Below, piece after piece: positions 7,434 to 16,498 of a DNA stretch of 64,000 nt; the first letter of the stretch is position 1, and each line of letters opens with the position of its first letter. Source of the DNA: Martinezella calliandrae (lineage in GTDB: Bacteria; Pseudomonadota; Alphaproteobacteria; Rhizobiales; Rhizobiaceae); assembly GCF_030272695.1 (NCBI RefSeq), contig NZ_JARFYN010000003.1:62001-126000 (forward strand), read 5' to 3'. The notes beneath the pieces are model-generated. The model was not told where the DNA came from. It worked only from the letters and a program-made list of their open reading frames with translations, and made no database searches. Both the position numbers and the translations under genes were made by a program.

Positions 7434-7820
7434 TCAGGAAACGGTATTGGAGACTTCGATCAGGTTATCGTCCGGATCGCGGAAATAGGCTGACAGAATT
7501 GTGCCGGTGGCACCGATGCGGCGAACAGGCCCTTCTTCCACCGCAACACCCTTTTCCCTCAAGTGAGCAATCACGTCGTCGATGGGTGTCTGACTAATGA
7601 AGCAAAGATCGGCAGAGCCTGGCGTCGGGCGCTTGGCCTTCGGCTCGAATTCATGTCCCGCCTGATGCAGGTTGATCTTCTGATTGCCGAAAGTCAGCGC
7701 CTTGCGGCCTTCGGCAAAGGTCTCCACGCCCATGCCGAGGACACGGGCATAGAATGCGCAGCTCTCCTCGATGCTGGCGACCGTCAGCACCAAATGATCG
7801 AGATGGTCGATGCGGATCAT
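7434..7820 (-). CDS. VOC (glyoxalase/dioxygenase fold) protein
   Basis: A 128-residue vicinal-oxygen-chelate protein with two beta-alpha-beta modules: IDHLDHLVLTVASIEESCAFY at the start (metal-ligand His) and AYFRDPDDNLIEVSN at the end (second acidic ligand). Such single-chain VOC proteins range from glyoxalases to resistance proteins and ring-cleavage enzymes, and nothing in the sequence picks one. The gene lies 22 bases downstream of the MFS transporter gene on the same strand, so the two could form one transcript. Confidence 0.8.
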   Translation of the reverse strand: MIRIDHLDHLVLTVASIEESCAFYARVLGMGVETFAEGRKALTFGNQKINLHQAGHEFEPKAKRPTPGSADLCFISQTPIDDVIAHLREKGVAVEEGPVRRIGATGTILSAYFRDPDDNLIEVSNTVS

Positions 7821-7842
7821 CGTGAACCTCGAATTTCATCGC

Positions 7843-9135
7843 TCAGCGGCGAGCCAGCCTTGCCACCCCAAGTGCGGCGACAAGGCAGATGGCCAGCATG
7901 GTGAGAATGAAGGTAACCACGGCGGACCAGCCGTCGGCAAGCCAGAAATAACCACCAACGGAGCCAGCAATGCTGGAGCCGAGATAGTAGGCCAGCAGAT
8001 AGAGCGACGAAGCATGGCCTTTGGCTCCACGAGCGAGGCGTCCAACCAAGGCGCTGGCGACGGAATGGGTGACGAAGAAGCCGATGGTCACCAGGACGAT
8101 GCCGAGGATGACCAATGGCAGCGGCGTAGCCAGCGTAATCGCGGCACCGAGGGCGGCAAGCAACACGCCGGCGGGCAGCACGACGAAATGGCCGATGCGG
8201 TCGCCGAGCAGGCCGGCAAGCCAGGAGGCGACGATGCCGAAGAGATAGGCGGTGAAGATCAGGCCGAGTTCGGTCTGGCTGAGATCATAGGGATCGGCAA
8301 CGAGGCGGAAGCCGGCATAGTTATAGACGGTGACGAAAGAGCCCATAACCAGGAAATCGATGACAAAGAGCAGCGGCAGTGCGGGATTGCGGAAATGACC
8401 CGCCCATGCCCTGATATGGAATGCGACGTCAAACCCCTTGCGCGGCGTGAAATTGCGCGATGGGGGCAGCAAAAGCAGGAAGCCGGTGGCAGCAGTCAGC
8501 CCAAGCACGCCGACGGCGGCAAGCGCTGGACGCCAGGTAAAGAATTCGGCGATAGTGCCTGTCACAACTCGGCCGGCCATGCCGCCAAAGGCGTTGCCGG
8601 CGATATAGAGACCCATGGCGCCGCCAAGGCCACGCGGATCGATCTCTTCCGCCAGATAGGTCATGGCAACCGCTGGCACCCCGCCGAGCAGGAAACCTTC
8701 AAGCGCGCGGAAAACCAGCAGCGTCTGCCAATTCGGCGCGATGGCGCAGGCGAGCGTGCAGAGGGCGGCACCCAGCAGTGAAATGAACATCAGGCTGCGG
8801 CGGCCGAGGCTTTCGGAAACAGCCGCAGCGCAGAAAATCGCAAAGGCAAGAAAGCCGGTCGAAAGCGATAACGACAACGAGCTTGCAGCGGGTGTGACAC
8901 CAAAATCCTCGGAGAAGATCGGCATCAGCGGCTGCACGCAATAGAGCAGTGAGAAGGTCGCAAAACCGGAGAGGAACAGCGCGATGGTGGCACGCTTGTA
9001 GGCAGGCGTACCGCGCACCAGGAACTGACGAGCCTCAAGCTTCGGCTCGTTTTCGACAAGCGTCAATTCGGGGCGAGACGAGGCTTCTGAGACGGTGAGT
9101 TCTTGCTTTTGCGCGACACGGGACATGGGGGACAC
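7843..9135 (-). CDS. MFS transporter, YnfM-like
   Basis: A 430-residue major facilitator with about twelve hydrophobic segments following a 45-residue cytosolic N-terminus. GTG at 9135 is preferred over the ATG at 9126 because AAAGG lies four bases upstream. The segment SLLYCVQPLMPIFSEDFGV and the motif-A-like ESLGRRSLM resemble E. coli YnfM, an inner-membrane efflux-type transporter of unknown substrate. A LysR gene is divergent and adjacent, as with ynfL-ynfM in E. coli, which supports the assignment. Substrate not predictable. Confidence 0.85.
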   Translation of the reverse strand: MSPMSRVAQKQELTVSEASSRPELTLVENEPKLEARQFLVRGTPAYKRATIALFLSGFATFSLLYCVQPLMPIFSEDFGVTPAASSLSLSLSTGFLAFAIFCAAAVSESLGRRSLMFISLLGAALCTLACAIAPNWQTLLVFRALEGFLLGGVPAVAMTYLAEEIDPRGLGGAMGLYIAGNAFGGMAGRVVTGTIAEFFTWRPALAAVGVLGLTAATGFLLLLPPSRNFTPRKGFDVAFHIRAWAGHFRNPALPLLFVIDFLVMGSFVTVYNYAGFRLVADPYDLSQTELGLIFTAYLFGIVASWLAGLLGDRIGHFVVLPAGVLLAALGAAITLATPLPLVILGIVLVTIGFFVTHSVASALVGRLARGAKGHASSLYLLAYYLGSSIAGSVGGYFWLADGWSAVVTFILTMLAICLVAALGVARLARR

Positions 9136-9224
9136 ACAACCTTTCTTGCCCTCAAATCTAGTCAGGCTCGCTTCATTAGTCCAATATATAGATCAGGCGA
9201 TCTTAATAGGTTTTGGAGATAGCG

Positions 9225-10100
9225 ATGGAGCTACGTCATATCCGCTATTTTCTGGCGCTTGCGGAAGCTGGAAATTTCACCCGTGCAGCCGCCAAACTCG
9301 GCATCGGCCAGCCGCCGCTCAGCCAGCAGATCCGCGATCTCGAAAACGAAGTGGGCGCGATGCTGTTTCACCGTGTTCCGCATGGGGCGGAGTTGACCGC
9401 GGCTGGCCAGGCTTTTCTTGCGGAGGCTAAGGCCGCCGTGGATGCGGCGGAAAGGGCGAAGCTTGCCGCCCAGCGCGCCAATCGCGGCGAGATCGGCCGC
9501 CTGGCGCTCGGTTTCACAGCATCCTCGGCCTTCAACACGATCGTCACCGCCACTATTCGCGAATTCCGTAATCGCTGGCCGGGGGTGCGCCTGTCGCTGA
9601 CCGAGATGAACACCAATGCGCTGATGGAACGCCTAATGCGTGGCGAGATCGACGCCGCCTTCATTCGCCCCGGCCTCGAAGACCCGCGCGACGTCCGGCT
9701 CAAGCGCTTTGCCGACGAGCCGATGCTGATCGCGCTGCCCGCCCATCATCCGCTTGCAGGCAAGGACCGCGTGCCGGTCGCCGCGCTCGCGAGCGAGCCC
9801 TTCATCCTCTTCCCGCGCATGGTGGGTTTAAGTCTCTATGACGACATCGCCGCCGCCTGCCGCGATGCAGGTTTCGAATTGGTGGTGACACAGGAAGCGC
9901 CGCAGATCCCTTCCGTCGTCAATCTCGTCGCCGCCAATCTCGGGGTGTCCATCGTTCCCGCTTCGATCGCCCAGATCAAGCTTGACGGCGTCGCCTACCG
10001 CCCGATCGACGGACCGCCATTGGTGGCACGGCTTGGGCTCACCACCCTCAAGGCGCAGCGTTCGCCGGTTGCGGCCAATCTGATGAGCCTGATCGCCTGA
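9225..10100 (+). CDS. LysR-family regulator divergent from the MFS gene (YnfL-like)
   Basis: A 291-residue LysR regulator. ATG at 9225 is taken because GGAG sits six bases upstream; the in-frame TTG at 9213 lacks a site. The N-terminal helix-turn-helix reads NFTRAAAKLGIGQPPLSQQIRDL, followed by the periplasmic-binding-like effector domain. The 89-base spacer to the MFS gene contains a short dyad AGATC-N4-GATCT (9190-9203), a possible binding site. It most likely activates the divergent transporter gene. Inducer unknown. Confidence 0.87.
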   Translation: MELRHIRYFLALAEAGNFTRAAAKLGIGQPPLSQQIRDLENEVGAMLFHRVPHGAELTAAGQAFLAEAKAAVDAAERAKLAAQRANRGEIGRLALGFTASSAFNTIVTATIREFRNRWPGVRLSLTEMNTNALMERLMRGEIDAAFIRPGLEDPRDVRLKRFADEPMLIALPAHHPLAGKDRVPVAALASEPFILFPRMVGLSLYDDIAAACRDAGFELVVTQEAPQIPSVVNLVAANLGVSIVPASIAQIKLDGVAYRPIDGPPLVARLGLTTLKAQRSPVAANLMSLIA

Positions 10101-11006
10101 CTATCCAGCAGGGTCCCAATAGGGCGGGTCGCCGAATGTCTTCTTCAGATGATCGGCGATGGCGCGCAGCTTTGCGGAGGGGTTGCGCCCCTCGGGATGC
10201 GCCATGAAGATGAATTCTGCATCCGGCCTGTAGCCGACATCGATTTCGACAAGCAGCCGTTCGTTGATCGCCGGGCCGACGATGAAGGCCGGCAGCAGCG
10301 CAATACCCAGCCCCGCAATCGCCGCATCGCGGCACACGTCGCCATTATTGATGCCGAGCGCCAGTTTCCCCCTGACGACCACGGGACCTTCCGGCCCCTG
10401 GAACCGCCAATCGGCGACGCCGCGGTTTGTGTAGAATATTCCTCGGTGATCCTCGAGGTTCGCCAGCGATGCGGGCATGCCGTTGCTCCTGAGATAGTCC
10501 GGCGATGCGACGAGAAGCCGGCGACTGGGAGCGAGCTTCCACGCAACGAGCCGCGAATCGGCAATCGGCCCATGGCGGATGATGGCGTCATAGCCGTCCG
10601 AGGAAGCGTCGACACGCCGGTCGTCGAGATCGAGTGTCAGTTCGATTTCAGGATGATCGGCCAGGAAAGGATAGAGTGCCGGGCCGAGATGCATGCGGGC
10701 GAAGGTGACTGGGGCGGCAATGCGCAGGGGGCCCGTCAGCGTGCCCCGCCGCTCTGCCAGATCGGCCGCCGCCTCCCGCACCTCATGTACGATCCGCGAT
10801 GCACGCTCCAGGAAGGCGAGACCATCTTCCGTCAAGGTCAGCTTACGCGTCGTGCGATGCAGCAACGTGGCGCCGAGCGTTTTTTCCATCTCGGCCAACC
10901 GCTCGCTGACGGCGGATTTCGACAGACGCAACCGCCGCGCGGCTTCGCTGATCGATCCCGCTTCGGCAACGGCCACAAAAGCAGCGATTCCTTCAATCTT
11001 GAGCAT
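10101..11006 (-). CDS. LysR-family regulator divergent from an SDR gene
   Basis: A 301-residue LysR regulator with helix-turn-helix SISEAARRLRLSKSAVSERL and a full effector domain (GPLRIAAPVTFARMHLGPAL onward), of the AaeR/DmlR-like subgroup. It ends directly after the convergent LysR gene. The divergent short-chain dehydrogenase gene begins 119 bases away, and a long-armed dyad in that spacer overlaps this gene's start codon, consistent with autorepression plus control of the dehydrogenase. Confidence 0.87.
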   Translation of the reverse strand: MLKIEGIAAFVAVAEAGSISEAARRLRLSKSAVSERLAEMEKTLGATLLHRTTRKLTLTEDGLAFLERASRIVHEVREAAADLAERRGTLTGPLRIAAPVTFARMHLGPALYPFLADHPEIELTLDLDDRRVDASSDGYDAIIRHGPIADSRLVAWKLAPSRRLLVASPDYLRSNGMPASLANLEDHRGIFYTNRGVADWRFQGPEGPVVVRGKLALGINNGDVCRDAAIAGLGIALLPAFIVGPAINERLLVEIDVGYRPDAEFIFMAHPEGRNPSAKLRAIADHLKKTFGDPPYWDPAG

Positions 11007-11059
11007 CGTTCGGCAATCCCGAATTCGAGTTCCATGATTTAAAGACTAATCCGAACGAT
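11005..11059. promoter_or_regulatory. Inverted repeat in the LysR/SDR divergent spacer
   Basis: Perfect 9-base arms ATCGTTCGG (11005-11013) and CCGAACGAT (11051-11059), 37 bases apart. The first arm covers part of the LysR start codon. The long spacing fits a LysR tetramer bridging a recognition and an activation half-site, but no promoter elements were proven. Confidence 0.4.
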
Positions 11060-11125
11060 CGAAAAACACCATTCTCTGCGCATCGGACGGAACAACAGAC
11101 ACGTCCTCACACAGGAGATGGAACA

Positions 11126-11890
11126 ATGAATCGCTTGAATGGAAAAGTCGCAATCGTCACCGGCGCCAGCTCCGGCATCGGCCGCGCCACAGCCAAACTC
11201 TTCGCTGCCGAAGGCGCCAAGGTCATCGTCGGCGCCCGTCGCGCACCGGAATTGCAAAGCCTGGTCGCTGAGATCAAGGACGCAGGCGGCGAGGCCGCAG
11301 CGCTTGCCGGCGATGTGCGTTCGGAAGCCTATCACAAGGCGCTGGTCGCCCTCGCCGTCGAGCGCTACGGCAAACTCGACATCGCCTTCAACAATGCCGG
11401 CATAATCGGTGAAGCCGGCCCGAGCACCGAGGTTTCCGAAGCAGGTTTTGCCGAAGCGCTGACGATCAATCTCACCGCTTCTTTCCTCGCCGCAAAGCAC
11501 CAGATCGGCGAAATGGTCAAGCATGGCGGCGGTTCGGTGATCTTCACATCGACCTTTGTGGGCTACAGCTTCGCCTTCCCAGGGGTTGCCGCCTATGCCG
11601 CCAGCAAGTCCGGCCTGATCGGCCTGACGCAGGCGCTCGCAGCCGAATTCGGCCCGCAGAATGTGCGTGTCAACGCCGTGCTGCCGGGCGCCGTCGATAC
11701 CGACATGTATCGTGAGATGAACGACACGCCCGACAAGCAGGGCTTTATCACCAATCTGCATGCACTGAAGCGCGTCGCTGGTCCTGACGAGGTTGCCCGC
11801 TCGGTCGTCTACCTTGCCTCCGACGATGCGAGCTTCGTCAGCGGCACCGCGTCGTTGGTTGATGGCGGCGCTTCGATCACTCGCACGTAA
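11126..11890 (+). CDS. Short-chain dehydrogenase/reductase
   Basis: A 254-residue classical SDR. The cofactor motif is TGASSGIGRAT near the N-terminus (NADP or NAD), followed by NNAG in FNNAGIIGEAG, and the catalytic Tyr-Lys in YAASKSGLIGL. The C-terminus ends with the FVSGTASLVDGGASI pattern. An ACAGGAGATGG ribosome site precedes the ATG. Its likely regulator is the divergent LysR. Substrate cannot be inferred; rhizobial members are annotated as glucose or quinone-type oxidoreductases. Confidence 0.87.
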   Translation: MNRLNGKVAIVTGASSGIGRATAKLFAAEGAKVIVGARRAPELQSLVAEIKDAGGEAAALAGDVRSEAYHKALVALAVERYGKLDIAFNNAGIIGEAGPSTEVSEAGFAEALTINLTASFLAAKHQIGEMVKHGGGSVIFTSTFVGYSFAFPGVAAYAASKSGLIGLTQALAAEFGPQNVRVNAVLPGAVDTDMYREMNDTPDKQGFITNLHALKRVAGPDEVARSVVYLASDDASFVSGTASLVDGGASITRT

Positions 11891-11941
11891 TCGATGACTG
11901 CATGAGCAATCTCCGAGGCCCAAACCCGGAGTATCTGAAGC

Positions 11942-11974
11942 AAGGCCGCGGATGTACTCCACTCCGCGGCCTTT
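11942..11974 (+). terminator. Rho-independent-type hairpin after the SDR gene
   Basis: Perfect 11-base stem AAGGCCGCGGA (11942-11952) / TCCGCGGCCTT (11963-11973) with a ten-base loop, followed by a short T run. It lies 51 bases after the SDR stop codon. Confidence 0.7.
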
Positions 11975-12046
11975 CCGCATTCGAAAGACTTTGACTCAAA
12001 TGTCCTGCCGCCTCATGATTGCTGACAGAAAATCAGGGATGGCGCA

Positions 12047-12943
12047 ATGTTCGACGGACGATCGCTGAATGGTCTCAGCGTGCTGACGGCAGTGATAGAG
12101 GGCGGCAGCTTCGTACGGGCCGCAGAGGTGCTCGGTCTGACGCCTTCCGGAGTCAGCCGGGCAGTCTCGAGGCTGGAGACTCGCATCGGCGTGCGCCTGC
12201 TGGACCGCACGACGCGGGCATTGCGGCTGACGGATGACGGCGCGCGCTTTTACAAGCAGGTGGCGCCGCTTCTCAGCGGCATCGAGGAGGCCGCAACGAC
12301 GGTGGCCGGCGTCGCCCAGTCGGTGCGCGGCCGCCTGCGCATCAATGTCGATCCCTATTTCTCCCGCCTCGTCTTGGCGCCGCGCCTCGGCGCTTTCCTC
12401 GACCTCTATCCCGACCTTCAGATCGAGATCCTGACCCGAAACGAGATCGGCGATCTCGTGGCCGACGGCATGGATGTCGCCTTGCGCTTCGGCGAACCGC
12501 CGCAGACATCGCTGATTGCCCGGTTGCTTCTCGAAACCCGTGTGGTCACCGTCGCGGCTCCCACCTATATCGAGCACTATGGCCGGCCGAAAACGCCGGC
12601 CGACGTCGCCAACCATCTCTGCATCCACTATCAGGATCCGAGCACCGGGCGCGCATTCGAGTGGGAATTCCGACGCGGGCGCAAGGTCATTCCGGTCGAG
12701 ACGCGCGGCCGCATCCTGGTCAACGATGCCGGAACGACGTTGGGAACCTGTCTCGCGGGTCTCGGTATCGCTCAGGTCTTCACGCTCGGCATTACGGACT
12801 TTCTGAATCGTGGAGAGCTTGTCGACCTCTTTCCGGACTGGAAGGACGAGCTCTACCCGCTTTACGCCTTTTACCCGTCCCGCCATCATGTGCCGGCAAA
12901 GGTGCGCGCCTTCGTCGACTTCTGCGTCGACATTCTCGGCTGA
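12047..12943 (+). CDS. LysR-family regulator
   Basis: A 298-residue LysR protein with the winged helix at SFVRAAEVLGLTPSGVSRAV and a type-2 effector domain (GRLRINVDPYFSRLVLAPRL). It belongs to the AaeR/DmlR-like subgroup that usually regulates an adjacent gene, yet its neighbours are the SDR terminator and coaBC, so no obvious target stands next to it. The start ATG at 12047 follows AGGGATGG. Confidence 0.85.
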   Translation: MFDGRSLNGLSVLTAVIEGGSFVRAAEVLGLTPSGVSRAVSRLETRIGVRLLDRTTRALRLTDDGARFYKQVAPLLSGIEEAATTVAGVAQSVRGRLRINVDPYFSRLVLAPRLGAFLDLYPDLQIEILTRNEIGDLVADGMDVALRFGEPPQTSLIARLLLETRVVTVAAPTYIEHYGRPKTPADVANHLCIHYQDPSTGRAFEWEFRRGRKVIPVETRGRILVNDAGTTLGTCLAGLGIAQVFTLGITDFLNRGELVDLFPDWKDELYPLYAFYPSRHHVPAKVRAFVDFCVDILG

Positions 12944-13018
12944 CCGCGAGTGCCGATTGCCTATTGTGTGCCAAAAGCTTAGGTTCATGAGCATAAAAAC
13001 AAGCGACGGGTTCGGGCC

Positions 13019-14230
13019 ATGGTTCTCGCGGGAAAACGCATCCTTCTCATCATTTCCGGCGGTATCGCGGCCTATAAGAGCCTCGATCTCATCCGGCGGC
13101 TGCGCGAGCGCGGCGCCACCGTCCGCCCGATCATGACATCGGGCGCACAGCAATTCATCACACCGCTTGCCGTCGGCGCACTGGCCGCAGACTATGTCTT
13201 CACCGATCTGTTTTCCCGGCAGGACGAGCAGGATGTCGGCCATATCCGGCTGGCGCGCGATTGCGACCTCGTTCTGATCGCGCCGGCGACCGCCGATCTC
13301 CTGGCCAAGATGGCGAATGGCCTGGCGGATGACCTTGCATCGACCGTACTGCTCGCGACCGACCGGCCTGTACTTGCAGCGCCCGCCATGAATCCGAAAA
13401 TGTGGGCGAATCCGGCGACAAAGCGCAATATCGCGACACTGAGGGGCGACGGCATCCGCTTCGTCGGCCCGACGTCCGGCGAAATGGCTGAGAGCAAGGA
13501 GGCCGGCACCGGCCGTATGGCCGAGCCGCTGGAGATCGTAGCCGCCGTCGAGATGCGACTGGATGACGGAGCAAGGCCGCTCGCAGGCAGAAAGGCCGTC
13601 GTCACGTCAGGCCCGACCTATGAGCCGATCGACCCGGTGCGCTATATCGCCAACCGATCCTCCGGCAGGCAAGGCCATGCCATCGCCTCGGCGCTCGCGG
13701 CCCTTGGCGCCGATGTCACACTCGTCTCCGGTCCCGTCTCCATTCCCGATCCGATGGGCGTGCACGTCGTGCATGTCGAGCGGGCGGAAGAGATGCGCGA
13801 TGCCGTGCTTTGCGCTCTTCCTGCCGATATCGCCGTGATGGTCGCAGCCGTCGCCGACTGGCGCGTCGCTTCAGCCGCCGATCAGAAAATCAAGAAGCAT
13901 CCAGGCGAATCCATCCCGACACTGGCGCTCACCGAAAATCCCGACATCCTGAAGACCGTTGGCCATCATACGCAGCGGCCGAAGCTCGTCATCGGCTTTG
14001 CCGCCGAAACGCAGGATGTGGAGGCAAATGCCAAGGCGAAACTGGAACGCAAGGGCGCCGACATGATCATCGCCAACGATGTCTCGCCGGCAACCGGCAT
14101 CATGGGCGGCACGCGCAACAGCGTGAAACTCATCCGCCATGACGGCGTCGAACAATGGCCCGACCTGGAGAAGGATGAAGTGGCGGCGCGTCTGGCGACT
14201 GTAATCGCTGAGCAATTCAAGCCGGAATAA
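13019..14230 (+). CDS. coaBC: Bifunctional phosphopantothenoylcysteine decarboxylase / phosphopantothenate-cysteine ligase
   Basis: A 403-residue CoaBC, close to the usual length. Residues 1-180 are the FMN-dependent decarboxylase: GGIAAYKSLDLIRRL, the HIRLARDCD segment holding the catalytic His, PATADLLAKMANG and APAMNPKMW. The ligase domain starts at about 190 with TSGPTYEPIDPVRYIANRSSG and continues with AVADWR and KIKKHPG. The two activities make 4'-phosphopantetheine from phosphopantothenate and cysteine in coenzyme A synthesis. In E. coli and many proteobacteria coaBC is next to dut; here dut is at 26667. The 3' end overlaps the convergent amidotransferase gene by 14 bases. Confidence 0.95.
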   Translation: MVLAGKRILLIISGGIAAYKSLDLIRRLRERGATVRPIMTSGAQQFITPLAVGALAADYVFTDLFSRQDEQDVGHIRLARDCDLVLIAPATADLLAKMANGLADDLASTVLLATDRPVLAAPAMNPKMWANPATKRNIATLRGDGIRFVGPTSGEMAESKEAGTGRMAEPLEIVAAVEMRLDDGARPLAGRKAVVTSGPTYEPIDPVRYIANRSSGRQGHAIASALAALGADVTLVSGPVSIPDPMGVHVVHVERAEEMRDAVLCALPADIAVMVAAVADWRVASAADQKIKKHPGESIPTLALTENPDILKTVGHHTQRPKLVIGFAAETQDVEANAKAKLERKGADMIIANDVSPATGIMGGTRNSVKLIRHDGVEQWPDLEKDEVAARLATVIAEQFKPE

Positions 14231-15032
14231 CGGCAGCTGCCTCGGGCTCGGCGGATGCCCGCTTTTCCGGGTGGAAGGGCGTGATGTGGACGCCCATATC
14301 GTCGATCAATACGCTGCTGCCGTCCGGAATTTCGGTCCAGGCATCGACATCGTCATTCAACGGCTCGGAGACAAGGCAATAGCCGATGCCGACAGGCGAG
14401 GCATAGAGCGTCGGCGCTTTGCGGTCGGTAGCGTAGCGCACCGCATACAGCGACTTTCCATCGGAAAAAGCGGCCGTGAAGCGCACCAGCGCCGAACCGG
14501 TCAGATGGACGGATAGGCCTTCGACGAAGCTGATGGTCTCCGAAATGGCGGCGACCGGGTTGGCCGCAAGACCGAACTGCAGTGCCAGCAGGAACAGAAG
14601 CTCGGAATCCGTCGTGCCGCTGCGGGCTTGAAACAAGGGATCATCGAGCATCGCTTCCATCGGCCGGCGCAAGCGGTCGAAATTGGAGATCTGTCCGTTG
14701 TGCTGGAAGGACCAGTTCTCATGCACGAAGGGATGGCAATTGTCGCGGCGCGTGCCGCCGCCGGTCGCGGCGCGGACATGGGCGAGGAAGAGCGGCGAAC
14801 GGATCTGACGCGCCAGGCTCTTGAGATTACAATCGGACCAGGCCGGGAGGATATCGCGATAACGGCCCGGCTCCGGCCGGTCGCCATACCAGGCAATGCC
14901 GAATCCGTCGCCATTGGTCGCGGTCTTGGCGCGGGTGGCGCAGTGGGATTGTTCGATCAGGGAGTGGGCGGGAGAAGACACCAGCTCCTCCAGATAGAGG
15001 GGGTCTCCACGATAGGCTGCCCAGCGACACAT
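14217..15032 (-). CDS. Class II glutamine amidotransferase (YafJ-like)
   Basis: A 271-residue Ntn-type glutamine amidotransferase with the catalytic Cys2 exposed after Met removal (MCRWAAYRGDP). Further marks are NGDGFGIAWYGD, the LAHVRAATGG motif and CHPFVHENWSFQHNGQISN. The protein holds only the glutaminase domain, like E. coli YafJ, so the ammonia acceptor is unknown. No partner synthase is beside it. Confidence 0.87.
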   Translation of the reverse strand: MCRWAAYRGDPLYLEELVSSPAHSLIEQSHCATRAKTATNGDGFGIAWYGDRPEPGRYRDILPAWSDCNLKSLARQIRSPLFLAHVRAATGGGTRRDNCHPFVHENWSFQHNGQISNFDRLRRPMEAMLDDPLFQARSGTTDSELLFLLALQFGLAANPVAAISETISFVEGLSVHLTGSALVRFTAAFSDGKSLYAVRYATDRKAPTLYASPVGIGYCLVSEPLNDDVDAWTEIPDGSSVLIDDMGVHITPFHPEKRASAEPEAAAVIPA

Positions 15033-15381
15033 GCGTCTTTCGCTCCAATTCCCGCTTGCTTCCTCTGTCGCGGGAGAATGTCAAAATCAAGGACGATTGT
15101 TCGTGCGGAATAGGTAATAAACTCTTAATTTACCAAAGGATTGATGGACAAGATGACAGATATTTGACGTTCCGTCCGATCACATTTTGCGTCGCAGCAT
15201 TTTCTTTGTGAACATACTTCTTCAAGGCGGTACGCTCTAATATCACCCAAAAGTTGTACGAGCCGTTGCGTTTCAAGACGACATGAAGAGTGACGCACCT
15301 CGTCCGATATGCACTCTTGAATTCAGCAAAATTTGAGTTACGTTAGGCATATCGACAACGTAACGAAAGGAAGGTGATCCA

Positions 15382-15456
15382 ATGTCTAGTGAGATTTCGG
15401 TCCTCGTACCAGGCATGGAAATGGTTGTGAGCGTTGCGAGGCAGCCCTCGCTCTGA
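15382..15456 (+). CDS. 24-codon ORF behind an extended Shine-Dalgarno sequence
   Basis: ATG at 15382 to TGA at 15456 encodes a 24-residue peptide (begins MSSEISVLVPG, ends ARQPSL). The preceding GAAAGGAAGGTGATCC (15365-15380) matches the complement of the 16S rRNA 3' tail except for one extra A, far longer than a normal ribosome site. That could mean very strong initiation, or rRNA pairing for another reason. No homologue recognised. Confidence 0.3.
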   Translation: MSSEISVLVPGMEMVVSVARQPSL

Positions 15457-15512
15457 TCAAGCCTTCCGGAAGCGTTTTGCGCTTCAGGCCAGTTACGGGC
15501 CAAAACTCATGG

Positions 15513-15539
15513 AAGGGTCGCTTCGGGCGGCCCTTTTTT
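15513..15539 (+). terminator. Rho-independent terminator
   Basis: Stem AAGGGTCGC (15513-15521) / GCGGCCCTT (15527-15535) with one G-T wobble and a TTCGG loop, followed by a run of six T. It closes the small transcribed unit upstream and stands 111 bases before otsB. Confidence 0.75.
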
Positions 15540-15650
15540 GCATCTGTCGGTTGCTGATATTGCAATAGTTCGGGCTATCATTCCCGGAATAAACCTTGTT
15601 GTGATCGTTTTTCTCTTGCCGAACGAAAAGCGTGCCATAGCTAACCTCCC

Positions 15651-16445
15651 ATGACTTACGAGGAACAGCCCGACCAGGGTGAAGCCCAACCGGCGCCGCC
15701 GAATGAGCCCGCGCTTACCGCACTCTCATTGTATCCCCAGGAATGGGCGCTGTTCCTCGATATCGACGGAACGCTGCTTGATCTTGCCGAGACACCGGAA
15801 GCAATTGTCGTGCCTCCGTCCCTGCCCTTCGCGCTTCAGGCGCTTTCCCGCCAGCTCGACGGCGCGTTGGCGCTGGTGACCGGCCGCGCGGTTGCCTTTG
15901 TCGACCCTCTGTTTGCTCCGTTCCACTTCCCGGTCGCCGGTCTGCACGGCGCCGAACGCCGCGATGCGGCGGGGCGCTTGCGGCGCGCGCTGATTCCGCC
16001 CGCTTTCCAGGAGATGAAGCGAGTGATCGCACAGGAGGTTGGAGCCTGGCCGGGCGTTCTCGTCGAAGACAAAGGGGCTGCGGTCGCGGTTCATTACCGG
16101 CTGGCACCCGAACGCGAAGGCGACGTCGCCGAAGCGATGCAGCGCTATCTGCACGAAGCAGGCCCGGATTGGATCCTGCAGCATGGCAAGCTTGTGGTCG
16201 AGATTTGCCCCGCACACGCGAGCAAAGGACATGCCGTCGAAGCCTTTCTTGGTGAGCCCCCCTTCAGCGGGCGTCGGCCGCTCGCAATCGGCGACGACGT
16301 TACCGACGAGACAATGTTCGGCGTCGCGAACCGCCTCGGCGGTCAGTCTGTGCGCGTCGGCACGCCCGGCGGCAAGACGCTGGCGCGTGCATCCATTCCC
16401 TCGCCGGCGCGTTTAAGAGAGATACTCGCAGCGCTCGCCAAATAA
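15651..16445 (+). CDS. otsB: Trehalose-6-phosphate phosphatase
   Basis: A 264-residue HAD-superfamily phosphatase. The nucleophile motif is LFLDIDGTLLDLAETP (about 34-49), motif II is ALVTGR, and motif III/IV is the lysine in KGHAVEAFL with IGDDVTDETMFGVAN. It removes phosphate from trehalose-6-phosphate. otsA follows 53 bases downstream, giving an otsBA operon for trehalose synthesis, important in osmotic and desiccation tolerance. The choline-sulfate genes further downstream also concern osmoprotectants. Confidence 0.93.
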   Translation: MTYEEQPDQGEAQPAPPNEPALTALSLYPQEWALFLDIDGTLLDLAETPEAIVVPPSLPFALQALSRQLDGALALVTGRAVAFVDPLFAPFHFPVAGLHGAERRDAAGRLRRALIPPAFQEMKRVIAQEVGAWPGVLVEDKGAAVAVHYRLAPEREGDVAEAMQRYLHEAGPDWILQHGKLVVEICPAHASKGHAVEAFLGEPPFSGRRPLAIGDDVTDETMFGVANRLGGQSVRVGTPGGKTLARASIPSPARLREILAALAK

Positions 16446-16498
16446 TCAATTTTGGTCATTTCGGCCTACCGCCGCGGCCCTCTTGAAAGGAGCATTCC

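Larger units (their letters stand above)
15337..15539 (+). ncRNA. Possible structured small RNA or leader with three hairpins and a terminator
   Basis: Three stem-loops follow each other in an otherwise gene-free 618-base gap (15033-15650). First, GTTACGTT (15337-15344) / AACGTAAC (15357-15364). Second, GCCT (15461-15464) plus GAAGCG (15469-15474) pairing with CGCTTC (15480-15485) and AGGC (15486-15489). Third, the terminator at 15513-15539. Between the first and second lies a near-complete match to the 16S rRNA 3'-end complement and a 24-codon ORF. I recognise no Rfam family. It may be a small RNA, or an mRNA for a tiny peptide. The remaining part, 15033-15336, is AT-richer and shows no gene. 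Confidence 0.4.

Noticed and set aside
7810..8781. Long plus-strand open frame of 323 codons
   Set aside because: It is the antisense of the MFS transporter, composed of low-complexity polar residues typical of shadow frames in GC-rich DNA.
15382..15456. The 24-codon ORF as a remnant of rpsU (ribosomal protein S21)
   Set aside because: Only a VLV triplet and a few bases resemble the start of S21; not enough to support homology.
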